Source: Bacteroidota bacterium | GTDB taxonomy: Bacteria; Bacteroidota; Ignavibacteria; Ignavibacteriales; Ignavibacteriaceae | Assembly: GCA_021815405.1 (NCBI GenBank) | Contig: JAKAGV010000011.1 | Coordinates: 1 to 64,000, forward strand | DNA: 64,000 bases | Reading direction: 5' to 3' | In this document: positions 52,982 through 62,653 of the stretch, in pieces | Position numbering within the stretch: position 1 is the stretch's first letter | Layout of the letters: each line of letters starts with the position of its first letter | Made by a program: the position numbers and the translations under genes | The notes under the pieces: model-generated | What the model was told of the DNA's origin: nothing | The model's database searches: none | Seen by the model: the letters and a program-made list of their open reading frames with translations, nothing else

Positions 52982-54346
52982 ATGGAAATATTTTTTTTAC
53001 TGATAGGAATAGTCATAGGAGCAGTCGTTGCCTGGTTATTCCTAAAATCTAAAATTGAAAGCTCTAAGGGAATTTCAACAGAAGAAGCAGAAGGATTAAA
53101 AAGCCAGATAAGCAATCTTTCAATTGATAAAAGCAAGATCGAAGAACGTAATGCATTAAATGAAAATAGTTTGAAACAGGCAACTGCTGAATTGAACTTG
53201 GAAAGAGCCAAGGTCATCGAACTGAATTCATCTTTGTCATCACTAAAGTCCGATTACAATAATCTTCAGGATAAATTAGGCGAACAAAAAACAGAAATTG
53301 AAAAACTTCAGGAAAAATTTACGAAGGAGTTTGAAAATCTTGCAAACAAAATCCTGGATGAGAAGAGTACCAAGTTTACCCAACAGAATAAAGATAATCT
53401 TGACCAGATTTTAAAACCGCTTAATGAAAAGATAAAGGACTTTGAGAAGAAGGTCGAAGATATTCATTTGAAAGATTCAAATGAGAGAGCCGGACTGAGA
53501 GAGCAAATAAAAAGTCTGCATGAGCTGAACCAACAGATGACGAAAGAAGCTGCAAATCTTACGAGTGCACTTAAGGGGCAGACGAAAACTCAAGGCAACT
53601 GGGGCGAGTTTATTCTGGAAAGCATTCTTGAAAAATCCGGATTGGTTAAAGGAAGAGAATATCTTGTTCAAGAAAGCTTGACTACAGAAAGTGGAAAGAG
53701 GTTTCAGCCTGATGTTCTTGTAATGCTTCCGGAAAGCAAAACTATAGTAGTTGACTCAAAAGTTACGCTGGTTGCGTATGAAAGATTCTGTTCGGCAGAA
53801 AATGATGAAGATAAATCATACGCGCTGCGGGAACATATTTTAGCTATAAGAAATCATATTAAGAATTTAAGTTCAAAGAATTATCAGCAGCTTTATCAAA
53901 TACAAAGTCTTGACTTTGTTTTAATGTTCCTTCCGGTTGAGCCTGCATTCAGTCTTGCTGTTCAATACGACAGTGAAATTTTTAACGACGCATTTGAAAA
54001 GAACATTGTCATTGTAAGCCCTTCAACACTTTTAGCAACTTTAAGAACAATTGCTAGTATTTGGCGGCAGGAAAATCAAAATAAAAATGCTTTGGAAATT
54101 GCACGACAAAGCGGTGCGCTGTATGATAAGTTTGTTGGCTTTGTTGATGATCTAATTACAGTCGGCAAAAAAATCGACGATGCAAAAGGAAGCTATTCAG
54201 ATGCGATGAAGAAACTTCACGAAGGCAGAGGAAATTTAGTAACCAGCGCAGAAAAAATAAAAGCCCTTGGTGCGAAAGCGACAAAGTCATTGCCAAAACC
54301 TCTGCTTGATAGAACGGATAATGAAGAAGAAGATTTATTAAACTGA
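52982..54346 (+). CDS. rmuC: RmuC-family DNA recombination protein
   Basis: This 454-residue protein has an N-terminal membrane span (about residues 2-20), a long coiled coil (about 25-200) and the RmuC nuclease-like domain with KGQTKTQGNWGEFILESILE. FQPDVLVMLPESKTIVVDSKVTL holds the acidic and lysine residues expected of a PD-(D/E)xK fold, and LVMFLPVEPAFS-like sequence follows. RmuC limits inversions at short repeats in E. coli. It converges with the EVE-domain gene. Confidence 0.92.
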   Translation: MEIFFLLIGIVIGAVVAWLFLKSKIESSKGISTEEAEGLKSQISNLSIDKSKIEERNALNENSLKQATAELNLERAKVIELNSSLSSLKSDYNNLQDKLGEQKTEIEKLQEKFTKEFENLANKILDEKSTKFTQQNKDNLDQILKPLNEKIKDFEKKVEDIHLKDSNERAGLREQIKSLHELNQQMTKEAANLTSALKGQTKTQGNWGEFILESILEKSGLVKGREYLVQESLTTESGKRFQPDVLVMLPESKTIVVDSKVTLVAYERFCSAENDEDKSYALREHILAIRNHIKNLSSKNYQQLYQIQSLDFVLMFLPVEPAFSLAVQYDSEIFNDAFEKNIVIVSPSTLLATLRTIASIWRQENQNKNALEIARQSGALYDKFVGFVDDLITVGKKIDDAKGSYSDAMKKLHEGRGNLVTSAEKIKALGAKATKSLPKPLLDRTDNEEEDLLN

Positions 54347-54363
54347 TTTTCTAATTGGAAAAA

Positions 54364-54834
54364 TTACAATCCGCCCATTTTCAAAACTTCATCAAATTCT
54401 TCTTTTGTTACCGGCATAACAGAAAGCCGGTTCCCTTTTTGAATAAGCTTCATCTTCTGGAGTTTCTTATTGTTTTTGATTTCTTGAAGAGAAACCGGTC
54501 TTTTGAATTCTTTAACCAGTTTTATGTCAACCATATACCAAACCGGATTCTCCGGTGTTGCGGTAGGAAAGAAGTGGTGACTATCGGGGTCAAATTGTGT
54601 GTGGTCCGGGTAACCTTCATTTACAACTTGGCAAACGCCGACAACTGCAGTAGGTTCTGTACTGCTATGATAAAATAAAACTCCATCGCCAACTTTCATC
54701 TCGTCGCGTAAAAAATTTCTTGCCTGGTAATTGCGGACTCCATCCCAATATGTAGTTTGGTTTTTACTTTTCTTTAAATCTTCAATTGAAAATGCTTCAG
54801 GTTCTGATTTAAGGAGCCAGTACTTTTTTGACAT
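54364..54834 (-). CDS. EVE-domain protein
   Basis: The protein of about 156 residues is an EVE (PUA-like) domain of the thymocyte nuclear protein 1 type. It begins KYWLLKSEPEAFSIEDL and contains TYWDGVRNYQARNFLRDEMKVGDGVLFYHSS, both hallmarks. EVE domains are proposed to bind modified bases in nucleic acids. The ATG at 54834 is preferred over one three codons upstream because the homologous region begins there. Confidence 0.92.
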   Translation of the reverse strand: MSKKYWLLKSEPEAFSIEDLKKSKNQTTYWDGVRNYQARNFLRDEMKVGDGVLFYHSSTEPTAVVGVCQVVNEGYPDHTQFDPDSHHFFPTATPENPVWYMVDIKLVKEFKRPVSLQEIKNNKKLQKMKLIQKGNRLSVMPVTKEEFDEVLKMGGL

Positions 54835-55013
54835 CACTTTCACTTAAGGTTGCTTAAAATCTTATTTTAAATTTAAATCAGGATTTGGAGAAGTCAATTG
54901 CTTAAAATCATCAAAGACTTGTATGATCCGAAAATTCAACCTTAATATGACAGCTAAGTAAATTGATATTCTATCCGGCGGTAGATATATTAAAATTCAA
55001 AATTTTAAGAATT

Positions 55014-55679
55014 ATGAAAAGAATAATATTATTCATTCCTATTTTAATTTTAGTTTTAGTGCAAATTAATTTTGCGCAGAATGAAGGTGCCTTCCAGATT
55101 GCCCGCCTCAAATACGGAGGAGGCGGTGACTGGTATAATGGTCAGTCTGAAGAGCCTAACTTGCTTAACTTTGTTGCACAGAATACAAACATAAAAGTAA
55201 AAGCAGATTACACTTGGGTGGATATTAATTCCGATGCGATCTTTTCATATCCTTTTTTATTTATGACCGGACATGGAAATATTCTCTTCACAAAAGATGA
55301 GTGTGATAGATTAAGAAAATATTTGGAGGCGGGTGGTTTCCTTTATGCTGATGATGATTACGGAATGAATCAATCTTTCAGAAGGGAGATGAAAAAAGTT
55401 TTTCCGGATAAAGATTTGGTGCAGCTTCCATTTGATTACGGAATGTATCATGACCTGTTTGATTTACCCAAAGGTGTTCCTAAAACTATGGAGCATAACG
55501 GCAAGCCGCCTCAGGCATTTGGGATTTTTATAAATGGTCGTCTTGCAGTTTTATATACTTATGAGTCCAATCCAAGCGACGGTTGGGATGATCAAGAAGT
55601 TCATGGAGTCCCTGAAAATAAAAGAGAAGAAGCGTTGAAGTTCGGGGCAGATATGGTTGTATGGGCTCTTTCAAATTAG
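55014..55679 (+). CDS. DUF4159 exported protein
   Basis: From the ATG at 55014 the protein has a signal peptide (about residues 1-21, ending INFAQ) and a DUF4159 domain of about 200 residues. Family features are QIARLKYGGGGDWY, FMTGHGNILFT, LEAGGFLYADDDYG and the closing DGWDD near the C-terminus. The fold is glutamine-amidotransferase-like without an obvious nucleophile. It precedes the DUF4175 gene by 23 bp and belongs with it. Confidence 0.9.
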   Translation: MKRIILFIPILILVLVQINFAQNEGAFQIARLKYGGGGDWYNGQSEEPNLLNFVAQNTNIKVKADYTWVDINSDAIFSYPFLFMTGHGNILFTKDECDRLRKYLEAGGFLYADDDYGMNQSFRREMKKVFPDKDLVQLPFDYGMYHDLFDLPKGVPKTMEHNGKPPQAFGIFINGRLAVLYTYESNPSDGWDDQEVHGVPENKREEALKFGADMVVWALSN

Positions 55680-55702
55680 AAATATGAAATTCAAAATTAA
55701 AA

Positions 55703-58700
55703 ATGGGTTCTAATTCAAAATATTATAAAGAGATAATTGACAAGCTTGAAAAACTCGTAAAGAGAGAGTATGCTTTTGCTGCATCAATCGGCATACAAAA
55801 ATCTCTAGCTTTTGCGGTATTGCTCTTTTCTTTTTTTGTACTTGCTGAAATGTTAGGTCACTTTTCTTCCGGTGTAAGGACCATCTTATACTTTTTATTT
55901 CTGCTGCTTACCGTTTTTTCTCTTTTTGTTCTTTTTATAAATCCTATCCTAAAATATTTTAAGATACTTAGAAAGACAAACTATTTTGAAACTGCAAAAA
56001 AGGTTGGTGAAAGGTTCCCGGAGATAAAGGACGATCTGGTAAATTCAATGCAGCTTGTATCATCGGAGGAACCGGAAGCGCAATATTCAAGAGGATTGAT
56101 TGAAGCTGCGTTCATTAACATTTATAATAAAATAAAAGATGCTGACTTCACTACAGTTATAAGCTTTAAGAAATCAAAAGAGTTATTATTATACTTTGTT
56201 GGTGTTGTTGCCTTCTGCAGTGTGCTTCTGGCATTTGTACCGGGTCTTAAAGCGGCAACGTATAGATTTGTTCATTACAATCGTGAATTTATTCCTCCGC
56301 CCAAATTTATTTTCGAAGTTGAACCAGGAAATTCTAAGGTGACTAAAGGAGACAACATCAAAATTAGCATTGGAATAACCGGTCAGGTTCCAAAGGAAGT
56401 TCATCTTGCTATAAAGAACGCAGAGCAAACTAACTTTGAAATGCAGAAGCTTTATCCAGATTCGCTTGGCAAATTTTATTATATCATACCGGCTGTAAGG
56501 TCTTCATTTAAGTATTACGCTGCTTCCGAAAATATCAAAAGCGAAACTTACCAAATTGAAGTAATCGATAGACCGATAATTAAGACGATGGACTTAACAA
56601 TCACTTCTCCGTCTTATTCAAAGATTCCTCCGGTTCAGCAGAAAGACAACGGCAATGTAACTGCACTTTTGGGCAGCGTAGTCGATCTGAAAATCTCTTC
56701 AACAAAGAATCTAAAGGCAGCAAGGTTTGAATTCGACGACACCACGAAGAAAGATATGGAGGTGAATGGCAACGAAGCGCAAGGAAAATTTATTATCAGG
56801 AAAGATATCAATTACCATATACTCCTGACAGATTTAGATAGAAATAATAATCTTGAGCCGATTGAGTATTCTGTTAAAGCTTTAATCGATGCTTATCCGA
56901 CAATTGAAATGATCGCGCCGAACAAAGATGTCAATCTCCCGAATGATAACCGCGTTGGATTAGCTGCAAAGATTTCAGATGATTTTGGATTTACAAAGCT
57001 CCTTCTTCATTACAAGCTTTCATCATCAAGGTACGAAAAAGTACAAAATGATTATAAGTCTCTTGAGATTCTAATAAATAAAAATCAAACAGAAGAAGAT
57101 GCTAATTATATCTGGAATCTTTCCGATTTGAATCTTTCCTCCGAAGACGTAGTAACTTACTATCTGGAAGTTTTTGATAATGATTATATAAGCGGACCGA
57201 AATCGGCTAAGACTTCAACATTTAATATCCGCGTGCCTTCGTTAAATGAAATCTTAAACCAGGCAACCGATGTTCAGAATCAATCTGAAAATGATCTGCA
57301 AAATACTCTTAAGGAGGCTCAGGATTTAAAGCAAAAGCTGAATGACATCAAAAATGAATTACGGCAAGATAAGAAAGATATCTCATGGCAGGAGAAGCAA
57401 AAAATAGAGCAGGCCGCAGAGCAATTTAAAAAGCTTCAGGATAAAGTAAGTGATGTAGGAAAGAACCTTGCCAAAATGCAGCAGAACCTTCAGGAGAATA
57501 ATCTTCTTTCTAAGGAAACACTTCAGAAATATATGGAACTTCAAAAGCTTTTTAATGAATTGTCTACAGACGAGATGAAGAAGGCAATGGAACAGCTTCA
57601 AAATGCATTGCAAAATTTGAGCAGGCAGATGACTCAGGAAGCTATGGAAAAGATGACATTTAACGAAGAACAGTTCAAGCAAACAATTGAACGGACGTTG
57701 AATTTATTGAAGCGAATCCAGGTTGAACAGAAGGTAGACGAATTGTTGAAACGAACAGAACAAATTTCAAAGCAACAAAACGATGTACAGAACAAAACTA
57801 AAAACTTAAATTCTCAAAGTGCAAACGAGAAAAATCAGTTAGGAGAAAGACAAAAAGAAATTTCGAAAGAGCTGAATGACTTTTCGAAACAGCTTGATGA
57901 GCTATCCAAGAAGGCTTCCGAACTTAAGGATTTGCCAAAAGACCAATTACAACAAATACAAAAAGAATTTGAGCAACAGCAGAATGAACAACTTTCGCAG
58001 CAAGCCTCTAATGAAATACAGCAGAATCAAAATCAGCAGGCTCAGAAGAATCAATCTCAAATTTCTCAGAATATGGGTAATATGAAGAAGCAGCTTCAGA
58101 AATTCCAGCAGTCGATGAACCAGCAAGGTCAAATGCAAGCTTTCAAAGACATGATGAAGATAACCGATAATCTTATTACACTTTCCAAACAGCAGGAAGC
58201 TCTAAAGAATCAATCACAGCAAATGGATCCTGGTTCTATGCAGTTTGATAAGGATGCCAGGCAGCAGCATGAGATGCGGAATAACCTAGATAGAATAATG
58301 CAGCAGATGACTCAGCTTTCGCAGAAAACATTTGCAATTACTCCGGAAATGGGTAAGGCGCTTGGAGATGCTCAGAGACAGATGGATGAATCGATTCAAA
58401 GTTTGCAGAATCGTAATGGCACTTCCGCTTCGTCAAATCAAAATCAGGCGATGAAATCATTGAATGAAGCTGCTGAAATGATGAAGAATTCGATGGAACA
58501 GATGATGCAGAACGGCGGACAAGGTGGTGGAATGATGTCGTTCATGCAACAGTTGCAAAAGATGTCTGGTATGCAAATGAACTTGAACAACCTGACTCAA
58601 ATGCTTCAACAAGCGATGCAAGGAAACTTGAGTATGCAGCAGCAAGCTGAAATACAGCGGCTTGCTCAGCAGCAGGATTTAATCAAAAAATCATTACAGC

Positions 58701-59098
58701 AATTAAACAAGGAAGCGATGCGGTCCGGCGAAGCTAGAAAAATTCCGGCAGATCTAAATGAAATTGCAAAGCAGATGGAAGAAGTAGTTAAGAACATGAG
58801 CTCGGATCAACTAAATGAAAAGACGGTTCAACAGCAGGAACATATTTTGTCCAGGCTTCTCGATGCACAGCGCTCAATAAATGAACGTGATTATGAGAAT
58901 AGGAGAGAAGGACCAATCGGAAAAGATATGAACTTACAATCTCCGGCAGAATTAAATTTATCATCACAAAAGGAGAAGAGTAAAATTAAAGATGAATTGA
59001 ACAGGGCGGTGCAGGAAGGTTATTCAAAAGATTATGAGAATTTAATTCGTAAATATTATGAAGCACTTGAAAAAGAGAATGTTAATAAAAAGCAATGA
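55703..59098 (+). CDS. DUF4175-like membrane protein with long Gln-rich coiled coil
   Basis: The 1131-residue protein has three hydrophobic segments near the N-terminus (about residues 30-50, 56-78 and 156-178), then immunoglobulin-like beta domains (about 180-510). A very long helical part (about 515-1120) dominated by Gln, Asn, Met and Lys follows. This layout matches DUF4175-type proteins of Bacteroidota. The coil may span the periplasm. It follows the DUF4159 gene and may work with the BatA-like protein. Confidence 0.87.
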   Translation: MGSNSKYYKEIIDKLEKLVKREYAFAASIGIQKSLAFAVLLFSFFVLAEMLGHFSSGVRTILYFLFLLLTVFSLFVLFINPILKYFKILRKTNYFETAKKVGERFPEIKDDLVNSMQLVSSEEPEAQYSRGLIEAAFINIYNKIKDADFTTVISFKKSKELLLYFVGVVAFCSVLLAFVPGLKAATYRFVHYNREFIPPPKFIFEVEPGNSKVTKGDNIKISIGITGQVPKEVHLAIKNAEQTNFEMQKLYPDSLGKFYYIIPAVRSSFKYYAASENIKSETYQIEVIDRPIIKTMDLTITSPSYSKIPPVQQKDNGNVTALLGSVVDLKISSTKNLKAARFEFDDTTKKDMEVNGNEAQGKFIIRKDINYHILLTDLDRNNNLEPIEYSVKALIDAYPTIEMIAPNKDVNLPNDNRVGLAAKISDDFGFTKLLLHYKLSSSRYEKVQNDYKSLEILINKNQTEEDANYIWNLSDLNLSSEDVVTYYLEVFDNDYISGPKSAKTSTFNIRVPSLNEILNQATDVQNQSENDLQNTLKEAQDLKQKLNDIKNELRQDKKDISWQEKQKIEQAAEQFKKLQDKVSDVGKNLAKMQQNLQENNLLSKETLQKYMELQKLFNELSTDEMKKAMEQLQNALQNLSRQMTQEAMEKMTFNEEQFKQTIERTLNLLKRIQVEQKVDELLKRTEQISKQQNDVQNKTKNLNSQSANEKNQLGERQKEISKELNDFSKQLDELSKKASELKDLPKDQLQQIQKEFEQQQNEQLSQQASNEIQQNQNQQAQKNQSQISQNMGNMKKQLQKFQQSMNQQGQMQAFKDMMKITDNLITLSKQQEALKNQSQQMDPGSMQFDKDARQQHEMRNNLDRIMQQMTQLSQKTFAITPEMGKALGDAQRQMDESIQSLQNRNGTSASSNQNQAMKSLNEAAEMMKNSMEQMMQNGGQGGGMMSFMQQLQKMSGMQMNLNNLTQMLQQAMQGNLSMQQQAEIQRLAQQQDLIKKSLQQLNKEAMRSGEARKIPADLNEIAKQMEEVVKNMSSDQLNEKTVQQQEHILSRLLDAQRSINERDYENRREGPIGKDMNLQSPAELNLSSQKEKSKIKDELNRAVQEGYSKDYENLIRKYYEALEKENVNKKQ

Positions 59099-59257
59099 GT
59101 TAATGATTCAAGTAAAGATTTAAGTATGAGTTGTGAGTTCGAAAATGCTGAATGAAAGTAGTTTGATTAAAAAGATAGGATACAAAATCATAGTAATTGA
59201 GAAAAGTAAACGTTCAAAGATTAAGAATTCAATCTGCTTATAAAAAAATATAAATTT

Positions 59258-59286
59258 TTGACATATCTGTTATAATTGGTTATATT
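59258..59286 (+). promoter_or_regulatory. strong sigma-70-like promoter
   Basis: TTGACA (59258-59263) and TATATT (59281-59286) are exactly 17 bp apart. This is a near-consensus promoter, more E. coli-like than the TAnnTTTG promoters elsewhere in the window. Transcription would start near 59293, leaving over 400 nt before the sugar transferase ATG. Confidence 0.5.
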
Positions 59287-59403
59287 CTCAATAGTTAACG
59301 AGTGCTGTTGAGTCCCTGAAAAAAAATGGTGAAACGGAGTGAGTGTTTTTTATTCAAAAGCCTTTTTCTCTTTTTATAACCATCTATTTGGCAGCGGAAA
59401 ATA

Positions 59404-59608
59404 ATGCATTGCAAAACCCCCTACCGACCACGATAATTTAAGCCAAACATTAAAAATAATTTATTCATTAGTTAATTCTATTCCGAAAAATTATAAGGAA
59501 TTTTTATGGATTGTAACAAAAGACCATTTCAATTGTTTTTATGACTATGACTTTAAATCATTTAAGAATGTTCATTCTGATACTTCAAAAATTTTAATTG
59601 ATTCTTAA
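59404..59608 (+). pseudogene. possible frameshifted small gene
   Basis: A frame open from 59405 to the TAA at 59606-59608 encodes a protein-like sequence with SIPKNYKEFLWIVTKDHF, but it has no start codon. An ATG at 59404 lies one base out of phase, and an AAAACCCCC run follows at 59413-59421. Deleting one base in that run would join them into a product of 67 residues. This suggests a frameshifted or phase-variable gene, or a relic. The family is unknown. Confidence 0.35.
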
Positions 59609-59718
59609 AACATTTACAATGAAAAGAAATTCATTTTTACCAAGAAAGGAAACATCAAATTATAAATACCTACTAATTGTTGGAACAAATTTTCAACTTA
59701 AAAGAAAGGATCAGTAAA

Positions 59719-60399
59719 ATGAAAAGTGTAAGTTACTTATCGATTAAGTACATGGTTGATCGTCCGTTGGCTTTTTTTCTTTTCATACTTGCAGTCCCGT
59801 TTATGTTGATTTTTGCCGTTCTTGTCGCACTCGAACTTAAAACCTTTCCCTTTATAGTTCAAAGTAGAGGGCTGGCATTAAAAAGTAGTCGTATTAAAAT
59901 TTATAAATTCCGAACTATTAAGAAACACTCAATCAATATTACTGTGGATGTGAAAAGTATTTTCGATAAGCATTTTCTTGAAAGTTATGTGCCTCCTTTC
60001 TGCAGATGGTTGAGGCGAACAGGATTAGATGAGCTTCCTCAGCTGCTTAATGTAATAAGCAGCGAGATGAGCCTAGTTGGACCTCGCCCTTTAACTTTGA
60101 CAGATCTGATCTTTATTAAAGATAAAGATAGTTGTTCGTATGAAGATGTGGATAAGTTAACGGTAAAACCGGGTATGACCGGATTCTGGCAGGTAAAGGG
60201 CAGCCGCTGGCAAGGTGTTGCAAATATTGTTTGGCTTCAAAAATTTTACAATTTGAATATCACCTTTTTACTTGATGTAAAAATATTTCTTTCAACACTT
60301 CCATTAATATTTTTCAGAGAACATACCGATACAATAGTAGTTAGAGAATTTGGTGGAAGAAACGGAAAACTTGTCAGAAGTTTTAGCCCGCGTCAGTAA
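59719..60399 (+). CDS. bacterial sugar transferase (initiating glycosyl-1-phosphate transferase)
   Basis: This 226-residue enzyme attaches the first sugar phosphate of a polysaccharide unit to undecaprenyl phosphate. It has one hydrophobic segment (about residues 17-40) and then the catalytic domain with KIYKFRTI. The family signature is RRTGLDELPQLLNVIS and SLVGPRPL, and the end contains PGMTGFWQVKGS. It lacks the extra spans of WcaJ-type enzymes, like the short PglC group. The ATG at 59719 has an AAAGGA site and is preferred to an upstream TTG. It lies 19 kb from the rest of the polysaccharide locus. Confidence 0.9.
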   Translation: MKSVSYLSIKYMVDRPLAFFLFILAVPFMLIFAVLVALELKTFPFIVQSRGLALKSSRIKIYKFRTIKKHSINITVDVKSIFDKHFLESYVPPFCRWLRRTGLDELPQLLNVISSEMSLVGPRPLTLTDLIFIKDKDSCSYEDVDKLTVKPGMTGFWQVKGSRWQGVANIVWLQKFYNLNITFLLDVKIFLSTLPLIFFREHTDTIVVREFGGRNGKLVRSFSPRQ

Positions 60400-60548
60400 T
60401 TTTCTTCTTAAAGGAAGTTAATGTAGATATTTTTATACCGGATACTCATTCTTAAATGTTATTAAGAGATTTAGTATACAGTATAGAATATTTACAATTC
60501 ATTTTTGAAAATTATTTGAGTGATGATAATTTTCAAAAGTTTTAGTTA

Positions 60549-62540
60549 TTATTCTTTTACAGGTTTTGCTCGCATAGAATCCCAGATTACATATGAGCAG
60601 AGAATTGCGAATGCAATCAAGGAAACAAGTTCTGCCGAGTGAGATTCCTGCCAGTCATTGTTGACCCAATCAAATCCAAAGTAACGAAGCAGAGCGCTTA
60701 CAACACCCATTAAAGCTCCGCCTGCAATAAAACCTGAGGCTATTAAAGTTCCGCGCTCTCTTCTTGCAGTATTTAGCTTTTGATCTTTACTTCTTGTAGA
60801 AACATAATGGGCAATAAGCCCGCCAACTAGTAAAGGTGTATTCAATTCAAGAGGAATATACATACCAAGTGCAAATGCCAGAGCAGGAACATTCAACATT
60901 GTAAGAACAAGAGCCATTAAAGCGCCTGCAATATATAGCAGCCATGGTGCCGGTTCATGAGCCATCAATGGCTGAATAACTGCTGCCATAGCATTTGCCT
61001 GTGGTGCTACTAATGCATTTGGTCCGGTGAATCCATATGTTTTATTCAATAATAAAATTACCCAGCCAACTGTAGCGGCAGAAACAAGTACACCCAGAAA
61101 CTTCCAGCTTTCTTGTTTGTAAGGCGAAGAGCCAAGCCAATATCCAATTTTTAAATCTGTTATGAATCCGCCAGCCATTGATAAAGCAGTACAAACAACT
61201 CCACCAATTAAAAGTGCGGCAACCATTCCAGAATTTCCACTGAGTCCAGCAGAAACAAGTATAACAGAAGAAAGGATGAGAGTCATCAAAGTCATTCCGG
61301 AGACAGGATTTGTTCCTACAATTGCTGTTGCTGTAGCGGCGACGGTTGTGAAAAGAAAAGAGATAATCAGAACAATGAGTAGTCCAAGGACAGCCCAACC
61401 TACATTATATACAACTCCAAAGTAGTAATAGATAAAAATTAATATTGCAGTGGTAACAAGGGCAAGTACAATAAACTTCATACTAACATCTTTATGAGTG
61501 CGAAGCTGATTTTCAATCAATTTTTTCTTTCCTAATAGCTCTTTCGCGGCAAGAGAAAAAGCCTTGGCAATAATTTTTGATGACTTGATAATTCCAATTA
61601 TACCCGCCATTGCAATTCCTCCAATGCCTATATGTCTTACATAATTATTAAAAATTTGCTCAGCAGACATATCTTTAATAAGCAATGTTACGTTTGCGCC
61701 TAAAGGATGAACAAGTCCTTGACCGATATAAGCAACAATCGGAATAAGTACATACCACGCAACGAAAGAGCCGGCACAGATCATCGCGGAATACTTTAAT
61801 CCTATTATATAACCTAATCCGGTAACTGCCGCACCTGTATTCATTCTAAAAACTAATTTAGTTTTATCAGCAAGCTTTTCACCAATTGGCAGTACTCTTG
61901 AAGTGAAGACATCACTCCACCAGCCAAAGGATGCAACAATAAAATCATACAAGCCTCCAATAATTCCGCTTACAACGAGTACAAGTGCTTGTTTTCCACC
62001 CTTCTCACCGGCAACTAATACTTCGGTTGAAGCGGTAGCTTCCGGGAAAGGATATTTGCCGTGCATGTCGCTTACAAAAAATTTTCTAAAAGGAATTAGG
62101 AATAAAATGCCGAGAACTCCGCCGAATAATGAGGCTAAGAAAATTTTGTAAAACTCAGCGTTTAAGTTTAATATGTATAATGCCGGTATCGTAAAGATTG
62201 CTCCAGCGACTATCAAACCTGAGTTTTGCCCGATTGACTGAATAATAACATTTTCTCCCAAGGCATTTTTTCTTTTTGATCCGGCAGATAATCCGACCGC
62301 GATAATTGCAATTGGAATAGCAGCTTCAAAAACTTGTCCGATTTTTAGTCCTAAATAAGCAGCAGCCGCAGAAAAAACTATAGCCATAATAACTCCCCAA
62401 ATAACCGAATATGGAGTCACTTCAGGTACAGCTTTGAATGGTGGCATTACAGGAACATATTCTTCGCCCGGCTTAAGCTCGGTGTATGCATTTGAAGGGA
62501 TACTCTTTAAATTTTCTCCGTTGATATGTGTTTCATTCAT
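60549..62540 (-). CDS. OPT-family oligopeptide transporter
   Basis: This 663-residue protein has about 15 membrane spans and features of the OPT family, including SVIWGVIMAIVFSAAAAYLG near the start, KYPFPEATASTEVLVAGEKG and VLTMLNVPALAFALGMYIP. Bacterial members take up short peptides or metal chelates across the inner membrane. It stands alone and converges with the sugar transferase gene; a GGGAA ribosome binding site lies before the ATG. Confidence 0.92.
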   Translation of the reverse strand: MNETHINGENLKSIPSNAYTELKPGEEYVPVMPPFKAVPEVTPYSVIWGVIMAIVFSAAAAYLGLKIGQVFEAAIPIAIIAVGLSAGSKRKNALGENVIIQSIGQNSGLIVAGAIFTIPALYILNLNAEFYKIFLASLFGGVLGILFLIPFRKFFVSDMHGKYPFPEATASTEVLVAGEKGGKQALVLVVSGIIGGLYDFIVASFGWWSDVFTSRVLPIGEKLADKTKLVFRMNTGAAVTGLGYIIGLKYSAMICAGSFVAWYVLIPIVAYIGQGLVHPLGANVTLLIKDMSAEQIFNNYVRHIGIGGIAMAGIIGIIKSSKIIAKAFSLAAKELLGKKKLIENQLRTHKDVSMKFIVLALVTTAILIFIYYYFGVVYNVGWAVLGLLIVLIISFLFTTVAATATAIVGTNPVSGMTLMTLILSSVILVSAGLSGNSGMVAALLIGGVVCTALSMAGGFITDLKIGYWLGSSPYKQESWKFLGVLVSAATVGWVILLLNKTYGFTGPNALVAPQANAMAAVIQPLMAHEPAPWLLYIAGALMALVLTMLNVPALAFALGMYIPLELNTPLLVGGLIAHYVSTRSKDQKLNTARRERGTLIASGFIAGGALMGVVSALLRYFGFDWVNNDWQESHSAELVSLIAFAILCSYVIWDSMRAKPVKE

Positions 62541-62653
62541 AAAAAATTCCCGAATAAAAAATAATGCTTGAAAATTAAGAAGAATTCTATCGATAAAGCA
62601 ATAAAAATTTTATTTTTTTGTAATGATATTGTTGTTTAATTAACTTTAGCTTC

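Larger units (their letters stand above)
59099..59718. other. long untranslated region before the sugar transferase gene
   Basis: This 620-bp stretch contains a strong promoter at 59258-59286 and a possible frameshifted small gene at 59404-59608, both listed separately. Nothing is identified between 59099 and 59250, or between 59287 and 59403. Confidence 0.6.

Noticed and set aside
59258-59403. A tRNA or known riboswitch in the leader
   Set aside because: No cloverleaf with T-loop bases or known riboswitch core could be recognised by eye.
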